20,860 nucleotides of DNA from CBDUQP01 sp965369385 (GCA_965369385.1 CBDUQP010000049.1:1-20860); one strand, 5' to 3'; shown: positions 7,917-16,824, numbered from the stretch's first letter. The notes: generated by a model not told the origin, from the letters alone. A program made the numbers and translations.

Positions 7917-8099
7917 GGCAAACGACAATTGCCAATCAGACGTCCCGCATTCCGGCAGTTAGGCTGTGATGCTTGGCACGTGTCTCTCAAGATTGCAGCG
8001 CACTGGTTCATGGTAATCTTCAGCCGATATCCTTGTCTGTCATCCCAACAAACTTGCCAGGTGGATGCACGATTCACATCATTGGTGCAATAGGGGCAA

Positions 8100-9077
8100 T
8101 CAGTATGTAGTCAGAATTCCGCAGGCCTCGCGTACTCGCTGCATTGTGGCCTCGGCCACCTCGCGGGCCTTCCTGCCACCTTCGCGCAGCATGTCACGCA
8201 CATCATCAGGGCGCTTTTCAAGCTCGGTGTACTTTTCTCTGGCCTCGGCGAATCGCTCGTTTATGAGTTCGGTAAGCCGTCCCTTGGCGTGCCCGTATCC
8301 GTAGCCACCCGCGCGATACTTGCCTGCGATCTCTTCGGCCTCTTCGGGCGAGACGAACAGCTTTAGCAGGGCGAACACGTTGCAGGTGGTGGGGTCCTTG
8401 GGGTCTTCCAGGCCGGTGGAGTCGGTGACTATGCGGCCGCACGCTTTTTTGGTCTGCTTGGGCGTGGCGAACAGCTCAATCGTGTTATCGTAGCTCTTGG
8501 ACATCTTCCGCCCGTCAATGCCGGGCACGATGGCGACTTCTTCGACAATGAAGGGCTCGGGCAGCACGAGCACTTCGGCATCGTACATTCGGTTGAACTT
8601 GCCGGCCAGGTCGCGGGTCATCTCGATATGCTGCTTCTGGTCCTGCCCGATGGGCACGAGCTCGGAATCGTAGATGACGATATCTGCCGCCTGCAGGACG
8701 GGGTAGTCGAACAGGCCCATATTGGCGGAGATGCCATTGGCGACCTTGTCCTTATAGGTGGTTGCCTTCTCCATGAGGCTGACGGGGCACTGGCAGTTGA
8801 GCATCCAGCAGAGCTCTGTAACCTGGGGAACGTCAGACTGGGCAAAGAACACGCTGCGTTCGGGATCGACCCCGAGAGCAGCGTAAGCCATTGCTACATG
8901 GAGCGTTATGTCTTTGAGAAAGGCTTTGTCGGTGGTGCTGGTCATCGCGTGATAGTTGGCGATGAAGTAGAAACACTGGTGGCCTTGCTCTTGGAGCGAG
9001 ATGAACTGACGGATTGCACCGAAGTAGTTACCAATGTGCAGCCGTCCCGACGGTTGTATTCCAGACAAAATTCTCAT
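8100..9077 (-). CDS. trpS: Tryptophanyl-tRNA synthetase
   Basis: This class I aminoacyl-tRNA synthetase charges tRNA-Trp. The 325-aa length is normal for the bacterial enzyme. The HIGH-type signature is GRLHIGNYFGA (about 11-21) and the KMSKS loop is GRKMSKSYDN (about 194-203). Other family blocks are FFAQSDVPQVTELCWMLNC and PVLQAADIVIYDSELVPIGQDQKQHIEMTRDLA. ATG 9077 is the natural start because MRILSGIQPSG matches the family N-terminus. The gene precedes scpA on the same strand, separated by the palindromic element. The 201 bp between trpS and darG shows no distinct feature. Confidence 0.96.
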   Translation of the reverse strand: MRILSGIQPSGRLHIGNYFGAIRQFISLQEQGHQCFYFIANYHAMTSTTDKAFLKDITLHVAMAYAALGVDPERSVFFAQSDVPQVTELCWMLNCQCPVSLMEKATTYKDKVANGISANMGLFDYPVLQAADIVIYDSELVPIGQDQKQHIEMTRDLAGKFNRMYDAEVLVLPEPFIVEEVAIVPGIDGRKMSKSYDNTIELFATPKQTKKACGRIVTDSTGLEDPKDPTTCNVFALLKLFVSPEEAEEIAGKYRAGGYGYGHAKGRLTELINERFAEAREKYTELEKRPDDVRDMLREGGRKAREVAEATMQRVREACGILTTY

Positions 9078-9278
9078 AGTCCCGCCATGGTATTTCGCGG
9101 GCGGCCCCCGGTCAAGTCAAAGCATGGGCATGATTAACGTAATCACGGCGGAATGGCTGGGGACTAGAATGGTTGTGGGATGAAGTTCCTGTTGGGTCAG
9201 GGCAGACTGCTGGCAACGGATTGCAGCTTGAAATGCGTATCTCCCCTTGTAGGCATCAATTGGAAGGCAAGATTCGCC

Positions 9279-10328
9279 TCAATCCGTCTTCTTTAGCCAT
9301 CCGTGCTTGTTCAACGTGTCCCACGCAATCCGGATGTGCTTTTCGCTGATGTCTCGTTTGCGTTTATTCCAGCTATGGACAGCCGAAACCGCGTCTTCAA
9401 ACGAATTCGCATCTTCGTGAGCATTCACCCAATGGACTGTTGACAACACTTCCATGCCGTAGGGGGTCTCAAATCCATCAATAAGATCAGAGATGCGATC
9501 AAAGTGTGACTGTGTTTCGGAATGCCTCTGAATGAACTTTGCGGCTTCGGCAGTTGCATCTGGGTTGGGTTCAATTATCTTGGTTGGATCATCCCCACCA
9601 TCTCCGTAGCCAGTTACGAAATGCCCTTCGATGTGGCTCAAGACATTGCCAAGATTGCTCGCATACGGGCCATAGCGGCCCTTCGTGTATTTTAGTCTAA
9701 GGGGTTCCCCTGCTTCCTGCAGGAAATACATAAGCTTATGTATCTCCAGTAAGCTGACAACGACATCCATCAATCCGGACAGGTAGCGTTGCATCAGACC
9801 AAGCAATGCTGCACGTCCAAGTGTCATTGTCGGACGTTTGGTGCGGTTGGTCATTTCTGCAGCAACAGGTGCTCCCATGGGTTCATATAGATAGACACTC
9901 ACATTGGGAACGTGATCAAACGCTTCGGTGATCATCTCCCGAATTATGGGCCAATCCAATCCACCGAGGCCACAGCCCAGTGGGGGAATGGCAATCGTTT
10001 TGATGCCTCGCTCTTTTACCTCTGCTACGAGGGCAGTCAATCCTGACTCGATATCTTCAATCTTGCTCTTGCCCTTCCAGTGCCGCTTGGTCGGGAAATT
10101 GATGAGATAACGTTGCCTGCCATCTAGTGTGGCATTGTCAAAAACGAACATGCTACCCGGCTGCAATTCGTTGTGGTCACAGACTGACTTGTAGGCCTTG
10201 AAATTAGCAGGAAAAGCCCTCTTGAATTGCAGAGCGATACCTCGCCCCATCACACCAACACAATTCACCGTATTGACGATGGCTTGCGCGTCAGAGTCGA
10301 GTATGTTGCCTTGAATCAATTCAATCAT
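9279..10328 (-). CDS. darG: DarG antitoxin: macrodomain ADP-ribosylglycohydrolase plus C-terminal toxin-binding domain
   Basis: DarG removes ADP-ribose from DNA bases modified by DarT and also binds the toxin. The N-terminal macrodomain (about 1-155) shows IVNTVNCVGVMGRGIALQFK (17-36) and the loop IPPLGCGLGGLDW, both ADP-ribose-binding elements of the DarG/ALC1-like macrodomains. The C-terminal part (about 170-349) has the features of the conserved DarG C-domain, related to DUF4065/Panacea: KLMYFLQEAGEPLRLKYTKG, GRYGPYASNL, HIEGHFVTGYGD, then GFETPYGMEVLSTVHWV. Both domains look intact at 349 aa. AAAGGA lies about 9 bases upstream of ATG 10328. The start lies 25 bp after the darT stop, giving the usual toxin-then-antitoxin order. 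Confidence 0.93.
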   Translation of the reverse strand: MIELIQGNILDSDAQAIVNTVNCVGVMGRGIALQFKRAFPANFKAYKSVCDHNELQPGSMFVFDNATLDGRQRYLINFPTKRHWKGKSKIEDIESGLTALVAEVKERGIKTIAIPPLGCGLGGLDWPIIREMITEAFDHVPNVSVYLYEPMGAPVAAEMTNRTKRPTMTLGRAALLGLMQRYLSGLMDVVVSLLEIHKLMYFLQEAGEPLRLKYTKGRYGPYASNLGNVLSHIEGHFVTGYGDGGDDPTKIIEPNPDATAEAAKFIQRHSETQSHFDRISDLIDGFETPYGMEVLSTVHWVNAHEDANSFEDAVSAVHSWNKRKRDISEKHIRIAWDTLNKHGWLKKTD

Positions 10329-10353
10329 GCTTCATGTCCTTTGCCGCATGCAC

Positions 10354-10992
10354 TCAATAGTACCATTTTCGCTTCACCTTGACTGTTGGTGGGCAATCCA
10401 GCCGGGAGAAAATCTGCTCAACCTGCTCTTTTGTATCGTCATTCATTGTGGCTGCACCGTGTAATAATGCAAGCGGAAACCTCTGATGGACCAGAAACTC
10501 CGCCTGTTTCTCTTGCCGGCAGAACCTCCAATCCCGTGCCTTCACGGCATCCCAGTTGATTCTGTTCAGATCTACCACGTGGTTATAGAAATCTGCCACT
10601 TCACATCTTGCATTGCATGTGCTGAATGCCCAGGGGACCTTATGTTGTGTCGCCCAGTTAATGACGTCGGCTATCTTGGCAACCAAATGAACAATCGGCT
10701 TCTGGCCACCCCTATATGCAAATTCTGCTCTGGGATTGTGGATTGCAAACAACATCGGTGAACGGGGGCACAGATAGAATGGAACATACTCACCAACCAT
10801 TGTTCCAGCATGACAGCTGACGGGAAGTCCCAGTCGACGTTCCTTGATATGATCATATCCAATAACCTTATGTGTTGCCTGCTGCTGCCGCATTTGTGCA
10901 TCCGACCACAAGCCGCCAGCTTGGACAATTCGTTCGAGGTTATCCACATGTGTGATGTGATACAACAAGACTGGATCAGGCGGCTTGCTCAT
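10354..10992 (-). CDS. darT: DarT toxin: DNA ADP-ribosyltransferase
   Basis: DarT (formerly DUF4433) transfers ADP-ribose from NAD+ onto single-stranded DNA bases, blocking replication; DarTG pairs are known to act against phage. Family motifs are in order: LLYHITHVDNLERIVQAGGL (residues 9-28, NAD-binding His12), IKERRL near residue 50 with the conserved arginine, the hallmark EYVPFYLCPRSPMLFAI (68-84), and the catalytic-glutamate segment KQAEFLVHQRFP with E165. At 212 aa it is full length and looks active. The RBS GGGAG lies a little far (about 11 bases) from ATG 10992. The open frame upstream ends in an ATGA overlap with this start. Confidence 0.93.
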   Translation of the reverse strand: MSKPPDPVLLYHITHVDNLERIVQAGGLWSDAQMRQQQATHKVIGYDHIKERRLGLPVSCHAGTMVGEYVPFYLCPRSPMLFAIHNPRAEFAYRGGQKPIVHLVAKIADVINWATQHKVPWAFSTCNARCEVADFYNHVVDLNRINWDAVKARDWRFCRQEKQAEFLVHQRFPLALLHGAATMNDDTKEQVEQIFSRLDCPPTVKVKRKWYY

Positions 10993-11405
10993 TCAGCTAT
11001 TTGCTCCCTTGCGTCAGTTATGCTTGCTGTTGCCATTGGATTCATCGATCGCATTATATGTTTATCCCCGAATAGGTGCACTCTAAATGTGTATGTGCGT
11101 GATGTTGTTATTTCGGTTTGCCGAGAAGGCGGATGTGTTTGACAAGGGGGGGGGGCTTTGGCGTGCGGTTGTGCCAAATCCGCAATGTGGGTCCCGTGCG
11201 TTTGGTCTGTAATCTCGTCCAGGTCGCCCAGTACCATGTATTGCATGCCATTGTTTCGCCTGAACGAAATCCATTTTGCTGATGGACAACGCATATTTGA
11301 AGCAAACGCTACGATCTGCCGAATCGTCTCGCTTTCATCCTCAAATACCTGAAGAACTGATTGTGTTTGATGTGCGTCGGGGCTATTGTCGCGAAGTATG
11401 CAGTT
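10989..11405 (-). pseudogene. Possible decayed or frameshifted gene upstream of darT
   Basis: The 480-bp gap 10993-11472 has no firm gene, but the minus strand is open from 11405 to a stop overlapping the darT start as ATGA. The first half (SETIRQIVAFASN, then MQYMVLGDLDEITDQTHG) looks protein-like. The only ATG is at 11294 and it has no RBS. After a run of ten Cs (G10 on the plus strand, 11146-11155) the frame becomes less protein-like. Shifting frame at the run gives LVKHIRLLGKPK and a stop at 11108. It may be a gene remnant, a homopolymer error or a chance frame. Confidence 0.3.
11053..11058 (-). promoter_or_regulatory. Possible -10 element for darTG
   Basis: A perfect TATAAT on the minus strand lies about 60 bp before the darT start. 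No good -35 hexamer is found at 16-18 bp, so this is a partial promoter call. Confidence 0.3.
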
Positions 11406-11472
11406 TCAGGCAGATGCCTGAAAGTTACTGACCGATTGCCCGTTTCCGATTTCCAGCTACAGGAGCATTGTT

Positions 11473-12762
11473 GTGAGTGTTATACAGTCGATTACCAATG
11501 AAGTTATTTCCCCCGGCCGCCGTGCGAATCGTGCATGGTTTGGCGCGTCTCTGGCCGTTGCACCCGGATGGGGAAAAGGCGGCGGCCCGGAGGTGGTGCT
11601 GTGCACTCAGAATATTACCGGGTGCGATATTGGATCGTGGTTCTGGATGCGGACGAGCGACCTGGCCGCCAGGTGGACGCCGCCTTATCTGAGTCAGACT
11701 CTTATCGGCAGCACCGTGGCTGACGACCCGGCCGTTCGCCGCATTGCGGATGATGGCGAGGCTTGTCAACACGCGGGCGTTGCCGATGCCCTCACGGCCG
11801 ATGAGCACCTTGAATACGTGGATGTGGACTGCGGACCGTATTATCACCGGGCAACCGATAGCATACTTGCGCTCGGCGGGACGTATGTCACTCGCGATGG
11901 CGACAGGGACATCATGCAGAAGAATCGCCAGCACGTGCGCGGCACGTATGTGCGAGACACCGTGATGGCGGTCTGGGATCGCGAGCTGGGCGACTTCAAG
12001 CCGTGGAAACGCGTGGCCAAGCCCGCGTGTCTGGCGGATAATGAGCATGTGAGCATCGTCGGCATTTCGCAGTGGGTGGAAGCTGATGATGGCACTATAT
12101 ACATTCCGGCGGATACTGGCGTACGCGGCACATCTGAAAGTCCCATCTATCCAGGCATCACGATTCTTCGTTGTGAGTATGATGGCGAGGACTTCCGCTT
12201 TGTTGAGCAGGGGGCCACTGTGAGCGTTGACGAGCCTTGCGGCCTGTGCGAGCCATCGCTTGCGGAGTTTCAGGGCAGGTACTATCTGACGATGCGGCAT
12301 AATCTGCGCGGCTACGTTGCGGTTGGTGACGATCCGATGGCGATGGGTGAGGCTCGTCCGTGGACGATGGACGATGGCCAGGAGCTGGGCAACTACCGGA
12401 CGATGACGCACTGGCTCACACGCGACGATGCATTGTATCTGGTGTATAACCGCACTCATGATCTGAATAACGGTGTATTCCGCGGCCGCGCTCCATTGTT
12501 TATCGCGCAGGTGGACCCGGAGAAGTTGTGCGTGATTCGCGATACGGAGCAGGTGGTGATACCGGAAAACGGTGCGCGGCTGGGCAACTTCGCGGTAGTG
12601 AACGTGAGCGATGACGAGTCATGGATTGTGAGCGGCGAATGGCTGGTGCAGGATATTGGCGGCTACAAAGAGGGCATGCCGTTCTGGGCAGACATAGGCG
12701 AGCCGTCCAATCGCATGCAATACATAGGCGACCTGCTGCTGGCGAGGGTGAAGTTCGTGTAA
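11473..12762 (+). CDS. Sialidase-like (BNR-type beta-propeller) protein
   Basis: A 429-aa protein without a signal peptide. I chose GTG 11473 because AGGAG lies exactly 7 bases upstream (11461-11465). The pattern of repeated strand segments with acidic turns (DDGTIYIPADTG, GLCEPSLAEFQGRYYLTMR, LYLVYNRTHD, SWIVSGEWLVQDIGG) resembles the sialidase/BNR propeller families found in Planctomycetota and Lentisphaerota. CEPSLAEFQGRYYLTMR is the kind of segment that holds the catalytic glutamate in these folds. A glycoside-processing role is likely, the substrate is unknown, and true sialidase activity is not shown. The next gene on the strand, the BlaI-type repressor, has its own promoter. A poor TTGTGT-17-TATTGT lies upstream near 11360. 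Confidence 0.65.
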   Translation: MSVIQSITNEVISPGRRANRAWFGASLAVAPGWGKGGGPEVVLCTQNITGCDIGSWFWMRTSDLAARWTPPYLSQTLIGSTVADDPAVRRIADDGEACQHAGVADALTADEHLEYVDVDCGPYYHRATDSILALGGTYVTRDGDRDIMQKNRQHVRGTYVRDTVMAVWDRELGDFKPWKRVAKPACLADNEHVSIVGISQWVEADDGTIYIPADTGVRGTSESPIYPGITILRCEYDGEDFRFVEQGATVSVDEPCGLCEPSLAEFQGRYYLTMRHNLRGYVAVGDDPMAMGEARPWTMDDGQELGNYRTMTHWLTRDDALYLVYNRTHDLNNGVFRGRAPLFIAQVDPEKLCVIRDTEQVVIPENGARLGNFAVVNVSDDESWIVSGEWLVQDIGGYKEGMPFWADIGEPSNRMQYIGDLLLARVKFV

Positions 12763-12828
12763 TTGGCCTCGGAGAACCCAAGTAACCAGTTCAGCAACCA
12801 AAGAACGAAAGTTTTTTCGAGAATCCGA

Positions 12829-12874
12829 TTGACTGTGACCTACTAGAGGTATAGTATGTACTAGAAATCTAGTA
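12829..12874 (+). promoter_or_regulatory. blaI-type promoter with two overlapping operators
   Basis: TTGACT (12829-12834), a 17-bp spacer and TAGTAT (12852-12857) form a strong sigma70-like promoter. Two 16-bp dyads with the same half-sites lie over it. TACTA-6-TAGTA at 12841-12856 is imperfect in the centre, and TACTAGAAATCTAGTA at 12859-12874 is perfect. Their 18-bp spacing and overlap with the -10 fit repression by the BlaI-type protein encoded immediately downstream, as known for bla/mec operators. Confidence 0.8.
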
Positions 12875-12886
12875 GGGAGACAGTCA

Positions 12887-13309
12887 ATGGCATCATCTAA
12901 GAAACCATCATCAACATCGGCCCCCAGCGATCTGGAATTGCAGATACTCTCGGTCTTGTGGCGGCGAGGGGCAAGCACCGCACGGGAATTGCTGACCGAG
13001 TTGCCGGATGGAAAAGCGCGAGCGTATACGACAGTTCTGTCGATGATGCAGGTGATGCAGAAGAAGGGTCTGTTGGATGTGGGCTCCCGGCGCGGGCTGG
13101 CGAACGTGTATCATCCGCTGGTATCCCGCCGGCAGGTGCTGAAGCCAATGATGAAGGGCATGGTGAAAAAGGTGTTCGGGGGTTCGCCGTCGGCCGCCGT
13201 GGCTCAGCTTCTTGATGCCGATTCCATAAACTCAGATGAACTTGACGAGATAGCCCGCATGGTGAAAGATGCGGTGGCCACGCGCCGCAAGGGGGAGGCT
13301 AAGAAATGA
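12887..13309 (+). CDS. BlaI/MecI/CopY-family transcriptional repressor
   Basis: A 140-aa winged-helix repressor. LELQILSVLWRRGASTARELLTEL (about 16-39) and AYTTVLSMMQVMQKKGLL (about 46-63) are the family's DNA-binding helices, followed by a wing (GSRRGLANVYHPLVSR) and a C-terminal dimerisation helix region. GGGAG (12875-12879) lies 7 bases before ATG 12887. The stop overlaps the start of the M56 protease gene as ATGA, so the two are translationally coupled. By analogy with BlaI, it would repress its own operon until the partner protease triggers its cleavage or release. The ligand is unknown, and beta-lactam response should not be assumed. Confidence 0.92.
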   Translation: MASSKKPSSTSAPSDLELQILSVLWRRGASTARELLTELPDGKARAYTTVLSMMQVMQKKGLLDVGSRRGLANVYHPLVSRRQVLKPMMKGMVKKVFGGSPSAAVAQLLDADSINSDELDEIARMVKDAVATRRKGEAKK

Positions 13310-16300
13310 GCCTGATACACACCCTGTTTGGCGGCGGACTGTGGCATGATCTGATCTGGACGCTGATTCATTCGCTTTGGCTCGGGCTGATAGTTGCAGG
13401 CGTAGTGGCTGGGCTGCTGCGAACACTGACAGGCCAGCGCCCTGAGGCCCGCTACGCAGTCGCCCTTGGCGGCATGGCGGCAGTGGTGTTGCTGTCGCTG
13501 GTCACGCTGGGGGTGCTTGCTGCCGGCACGCAGCTTGGTGTCGGCGGGCAAGTCACATCGCAGCCAGTTACACCGGCCGGGAGAATTGTGGCTGGCAACA
13601 AATCTGGTGAACGTACCGTGGATCGGCTATCAGCCAATGTCTCGTCTGTGCAGTACAAGGACACCAATACGCCTGAGCGTTTGGCGGCAACTCAGACGCC
13701 CATTACGGACGCAGCGGCAAGCATTGATTGGACTGCCTATGCTGCTGTTTTGTGGATTATCGGGGCTGCGGTGATGCTGGTGCGCACGGTTGCAGAGCAA
13801 GCCGGGGCGAGACGCCTACTGCGTGTGCCGCCCCTTGCCCCCGAGCATTTTCTGAGCCGGATGGCGCGGGAGATTGCAGATCGTATGCACCTGCGCAGAC
13901 AGGTTCGTGTAGCTATTATCGAACAATTCGGATCGCCCGTGGTGGCTGGGCTTATTCGCCCGCTCGTAATCTTCCCTGCCGTCATCGTGACAGGGCTCAC
14001 GCCTGAGCAGTTGAAGGTGGTGATGGCCCACGAATTGGCACACATCCGCCGGCACGACATGTGGGTGTCACTCGCCCAACGCCTGATCGAATCCGTACTG
14101 TTCTTCAATCCCGTGGTCTGGTGGCTGAGCCGCCATGTTCGTCTGGAACGCGAGGCCTGTTGCGACATGGCAGCCGCGGTTGCAACGGATGGGCATCTGG
14201 CAGTGGCGCAGACTCTGGCAAGGGCGGTGGAGTCTATTCATCGTGAGAAGGTGGCTGCGGTTGCCTTGGCGAATGATAAGCCTGGCGTTCTGCTCCAGCG
14301 AGTGCGTCGTCTGGTTGCGCCGGCGGAGAAGATTCCCGTGCGACTATCCTGGCCGGTAGCCATGGGGATTCTCCTGACATGTGCGGCCGTGCTTGCGGGC
14401 CTGGGCGCAGGTGCCGCGGCGACCGGGCAGGTAGCGGCCAGGTGGCTGACCCCGCAAGAGCACATAGAGAAGATCCATCACGTTCGCGAGAACTACGCTC
14501 CGCCCTCGGAGAAGACTCATGTTTCCAAGCAGACTAACATAATAGTCAAGGGGCACGTCCGCACGGAAGATGGCTCGGCTCTGCCGAAGGGAATTCGTCT
14601 CCACAGCAGCGACGAGTATCGTTCTGGAGGTGGTGTCAGCACATACTCGCGTGATGAAAGAATGAAACCCGATGGCAGCTTCACAGTGCGTGGGGGGGGA
14701 AGGATAACGATAACGGCCAGGGCCCAAAACTATGCTCCTGTGGCAAGCGAGGTACTGACAGGCAAGCCGAACAGTACGATTGAGGGAATCGAGCTCGTAC
14801 TGTCACGAGGATTCTCCTCACGGATTCGACTTGTTGACGACAGTGGCAAGCCCATCTGCAACGCGGTGGTTAAGGCGACAACAATCAGAAGCGGCAACTG
14901 TGTTGACGGCCAGACGCACAAGTCAGACGCTGACGGCATGGTCACACTGACGCACTTGCCGACTGGTACGGTCGAAGTAGAGACCAGAGCGAAGGGCTAC
15001 CAGCATGACCACCAATCGCTTGAGTTCAAGCCCGACAAGACGATGAAGTGGAAGTTGTCTGTCGCCCGGGCGGTTCGTGGTACCGTGCTTGATGTGGTAA
15101 CAGGAAAGTCGGCGTCCAATGCAAAGATATACCTGGCATACCGTAAGGGTTTCGAGCAGTACCGTGATTTCCGCATGAGCCCTACAAGCCGCGTGCTGCT
15201 TGCAACAACAGATGCAGCCGGTCGATTCCTGATCAACACACTTCGTGATGACAGCGAATATATGTTCTGGGTTGAGATGCCGGGACGAGGCATACAACTT
15301 GTGCGGGATGTGTCGACGAGGAAGGCGGTCCTGCGTGTTGAATTCAATCCTGCTGTGATCCATGGGCGTATTGTTGGCGACTTGAGCAAGCTATCTGTTA
15401 GCAATGGAAAGCCTACTGTAAGCTTCCACTGCCCAATGGTAATGCTGGGAAACTTTGGTGAGGGAGGAATGCCGCGAACGGTCCCGGTAGATGTCAGTGG
15501 GAATGTTGGCACGTTCACCGTATTAGACATCGTGCCCGGCGACTTCTGGATCAACGTCGGCGACAAAGAGAAATCGGGGCTAATCAAGGCGGGGGTGAAC
15601 AATATCGTTATCGACTTGGATGACCAAAAACTGCGATATCAATCACGAAAAGTGGCGATACGCCTGATCCCGCCGGAGGGCTGGCCTGTCCCATCGGGCA
15701 AGATTCGGACAGACTTATGCCACCCAAGTAGCTGGCGACGCGGCAAGATTCATATCGCTGAGGTCTCCGAGGGGCGAGCGACTGTGGATGTTCTTATGTC
15801 TGCAGATGGACCAGGCGAGATGCGGTGTGAGATCAAGGACTTGCCCGGTTATTGGTTTAAGCCGAAGACGTCGATTAAGGTGCCTCATGGCGAGGGCCCG
15901 ATGATATTGGATATCCCAATCTTGCCGGCTGGAAGCGTGTATGGAACAGTGCTTCTGCCTGATGGTTCGCCGGCCGAGAATGTGCAAATTTCACTCATAA
16001 TCATCAAGAGGGTCCCAAACGCTATGGGATATTCCAGCCAGTGGAAGCGATCTTCCAGAAGTGGAAGGTTCGTTGTGGACGCTGTCCCGCTTGATGGAGT
16101 ATACCGCATTTGTGCCAGTGACAGCAGGATTAGCAGCAGAGGATTTGTCTTCAGCAAGGAGTTCACTCTCGATCGATCCAAGCCCACGCGTGAGATATCG
16201 CTTCGTCTTGTCGAAGGAGTCAGTGTTACGGCCATCATTACCGGCCCCGACGGGAAACCCCGGGCGGGTGCAGTCGTGGATTTGAACAGCCAGTATCCTG

Positions 16301-16824
16301 GCGGTGGACGCAGCGGGCCTGCTCGCAAGGCGGATCGGGATGGAGGGATTCGCTGGAACCATGTGAACCCCGACCCTCGAATCAAGTATTCGATAAGAAT
16401 CGAGCCGTCAGACAATACGCAAGGCGTGGACCTACCGATCTATTTGAAGCAGTCGCCAATTACCGTGCGTTTGCGCAAGGGCATTCCAGCCGGCGGTGTT
16501 GTGCTTGATGATGCCACAGGTCGGCCGGTGCCGGGCGTGGATTTCATCTTGTACATACCTTACAAGATGAAGTCCCGCTACTCAGGACACATTAAGGTGA
16601 CTACCGACGCCAAAGGCCGCTTCCGCCTGGATAATCTGGAACCCATTGAGTATGGCATCATTGGGGGGCAAGTTGCCTCATGGGTTCGGGAGCCCGGATA
16701 TGGTGTAGGCCCAATCAAGGTCAAGGCAGATAAGCTGGATCACACCCTGCGTGTGAAGCTCCGGGCCGATGGTAAACTGAAGCCCTTGCCTGCCAAGCCG
16801 CCTGCGCCACTGGCAATCGACTAG
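13306..16824 (+). CDS. BlaR1-like M56 membrane metallopeptidase with about seven periplasmic beta-sandwich modules
   Basis: A 1172-aa membrane sensor-protease. TM helices are near 13-38, 51-74 and 146-162. The zinc motif HELAH (242-246) is followed by FFNPVVWWLSRHVRLEREACCD with the third ligand near E283. A last TM lies near 349-371. The remaining 800 residues would lie outside. BlaR1 ends in a penicillin-binding transpeptidase domain; none is visible here. Instead there are repeated carboxypeptidase-regulatory-like units (GxVxxxDGxPxxxAxVxL... then T/SDxxGRFxxxxL) at roughly 411-500, 503-565, 588-680, 684-770, 876-970, 972-1055 and 1062-1150. It is coupled to the repressor by an ATGA overlap. 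The modules are likely the sensory or wall-contact part (inference). No frameshift is seen. Confidence 0.9.
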   Translation: MSLIHTLFGGGLWHDLIWTLIHSLWLGLIVAGVVAGLLRTLTGQRPEARYAVALGGMAAVVLLSLVTLGVLAAGTQLGVGGQVTSQPVTPAGRIVAGNKSGERTVDRLSANVSSVQYKDTNTPERLAATQTPITDAAASIDWTAYAAVLWIIGAAVMLVRTVAEQAGARRLLRVPPLAPEHFLSRMAREIADRMHLRRQVRVAIIEQFGSPVVAGLIRPLVIFPAVIVTGLTPEQLKVVMAHELAHIRRHDMWVSLAQRLIESVLFFNPVVWWLSRHVRLEREACCDMAAAVATDGHLAVAQTLARAVESIHREKVAAVALANDKPGVLLQRVRRLVAPAEKIPVRLSWPVAMGILLTCAAVLAGLGAGAAATGQVAARWLTPQEHIEKIHHVRENYAPPSEKTHVSKQTNIIVKGHVRTEDGSALPKGIRLHSSDEYRSGGGVSTYSRDERMKPDGSFTVRGGGRITITARAQNYAPVASEVLTGKPNSTIEGIELVLSRGFSSRIRLVDDSGKPICNAVVKATTIRSGNCVDGQTHKSDADGMVTLTHLPTGTVEVETRAKGYQHDHQSLEFKPDKTMKWKLSVARAVRGTVLDVVTGKSASNAKIYLAYRKGFEQYRDFRMSPTSRVLLATTDAAGRFLINTLRDDSEYMFWVEMPGRGIQLVRDVSTRKAVLRVEFNPAVIHGRIVGDLSKLSVSNGKPTVSFHCPMVMLGNFGEGGMPRTVPVDVSGNVGTFTVLDIVPGDFWINVGDKEKSGLIKAGVNNIVIDLDDQKLRYQSRKVAIRLIPPEGWPVPSGKIRTDLCHPSSWRRGKIHIAEVSEGRATVDVLMSADGPGEMRCEIKDLPGYWFKPKTSIKVPHGEGPMILDIPILPAGSVYGTVLLPDGSPAENVQISLIIIKRVPNAMGYSSQWKRSSRSGRFVVDAVPLDGVYRICASDSRISSRGFVFSKEFTLDRSKPTREISLRLVEGVSVTAIITGPDGKPRAGAVVDLNSQYPGGGRSGPARKADRDGGIRWNHVNPDPRIKYSIRIEPSDNTQGVDLPIYLKQSPITVRLRKGIPAGGVVLDDATGRPVPGVDFILYIPYKMKSRYSGHIKVTTDAKGRFRLDNLEPIEYGIIGGQVASWVREPGYGVGPIKVKADKLDHTLRVKLRADGKLKPLPAKPPAPLAID

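Noticed and set aside
7547..8077. 176-aa minus-strand open frame between trpS and scpA
   Set aside because: It runs through the palindromic element, and its recognisable part is translated repeat also found at 59-84. It has no family features.
11425..12459. 344-aa open frame antisense to the sialidase-like gene
   Set aside because: Antisense shadow; the plus-strand frame has an exact RBS and propeller-like strand pattern.
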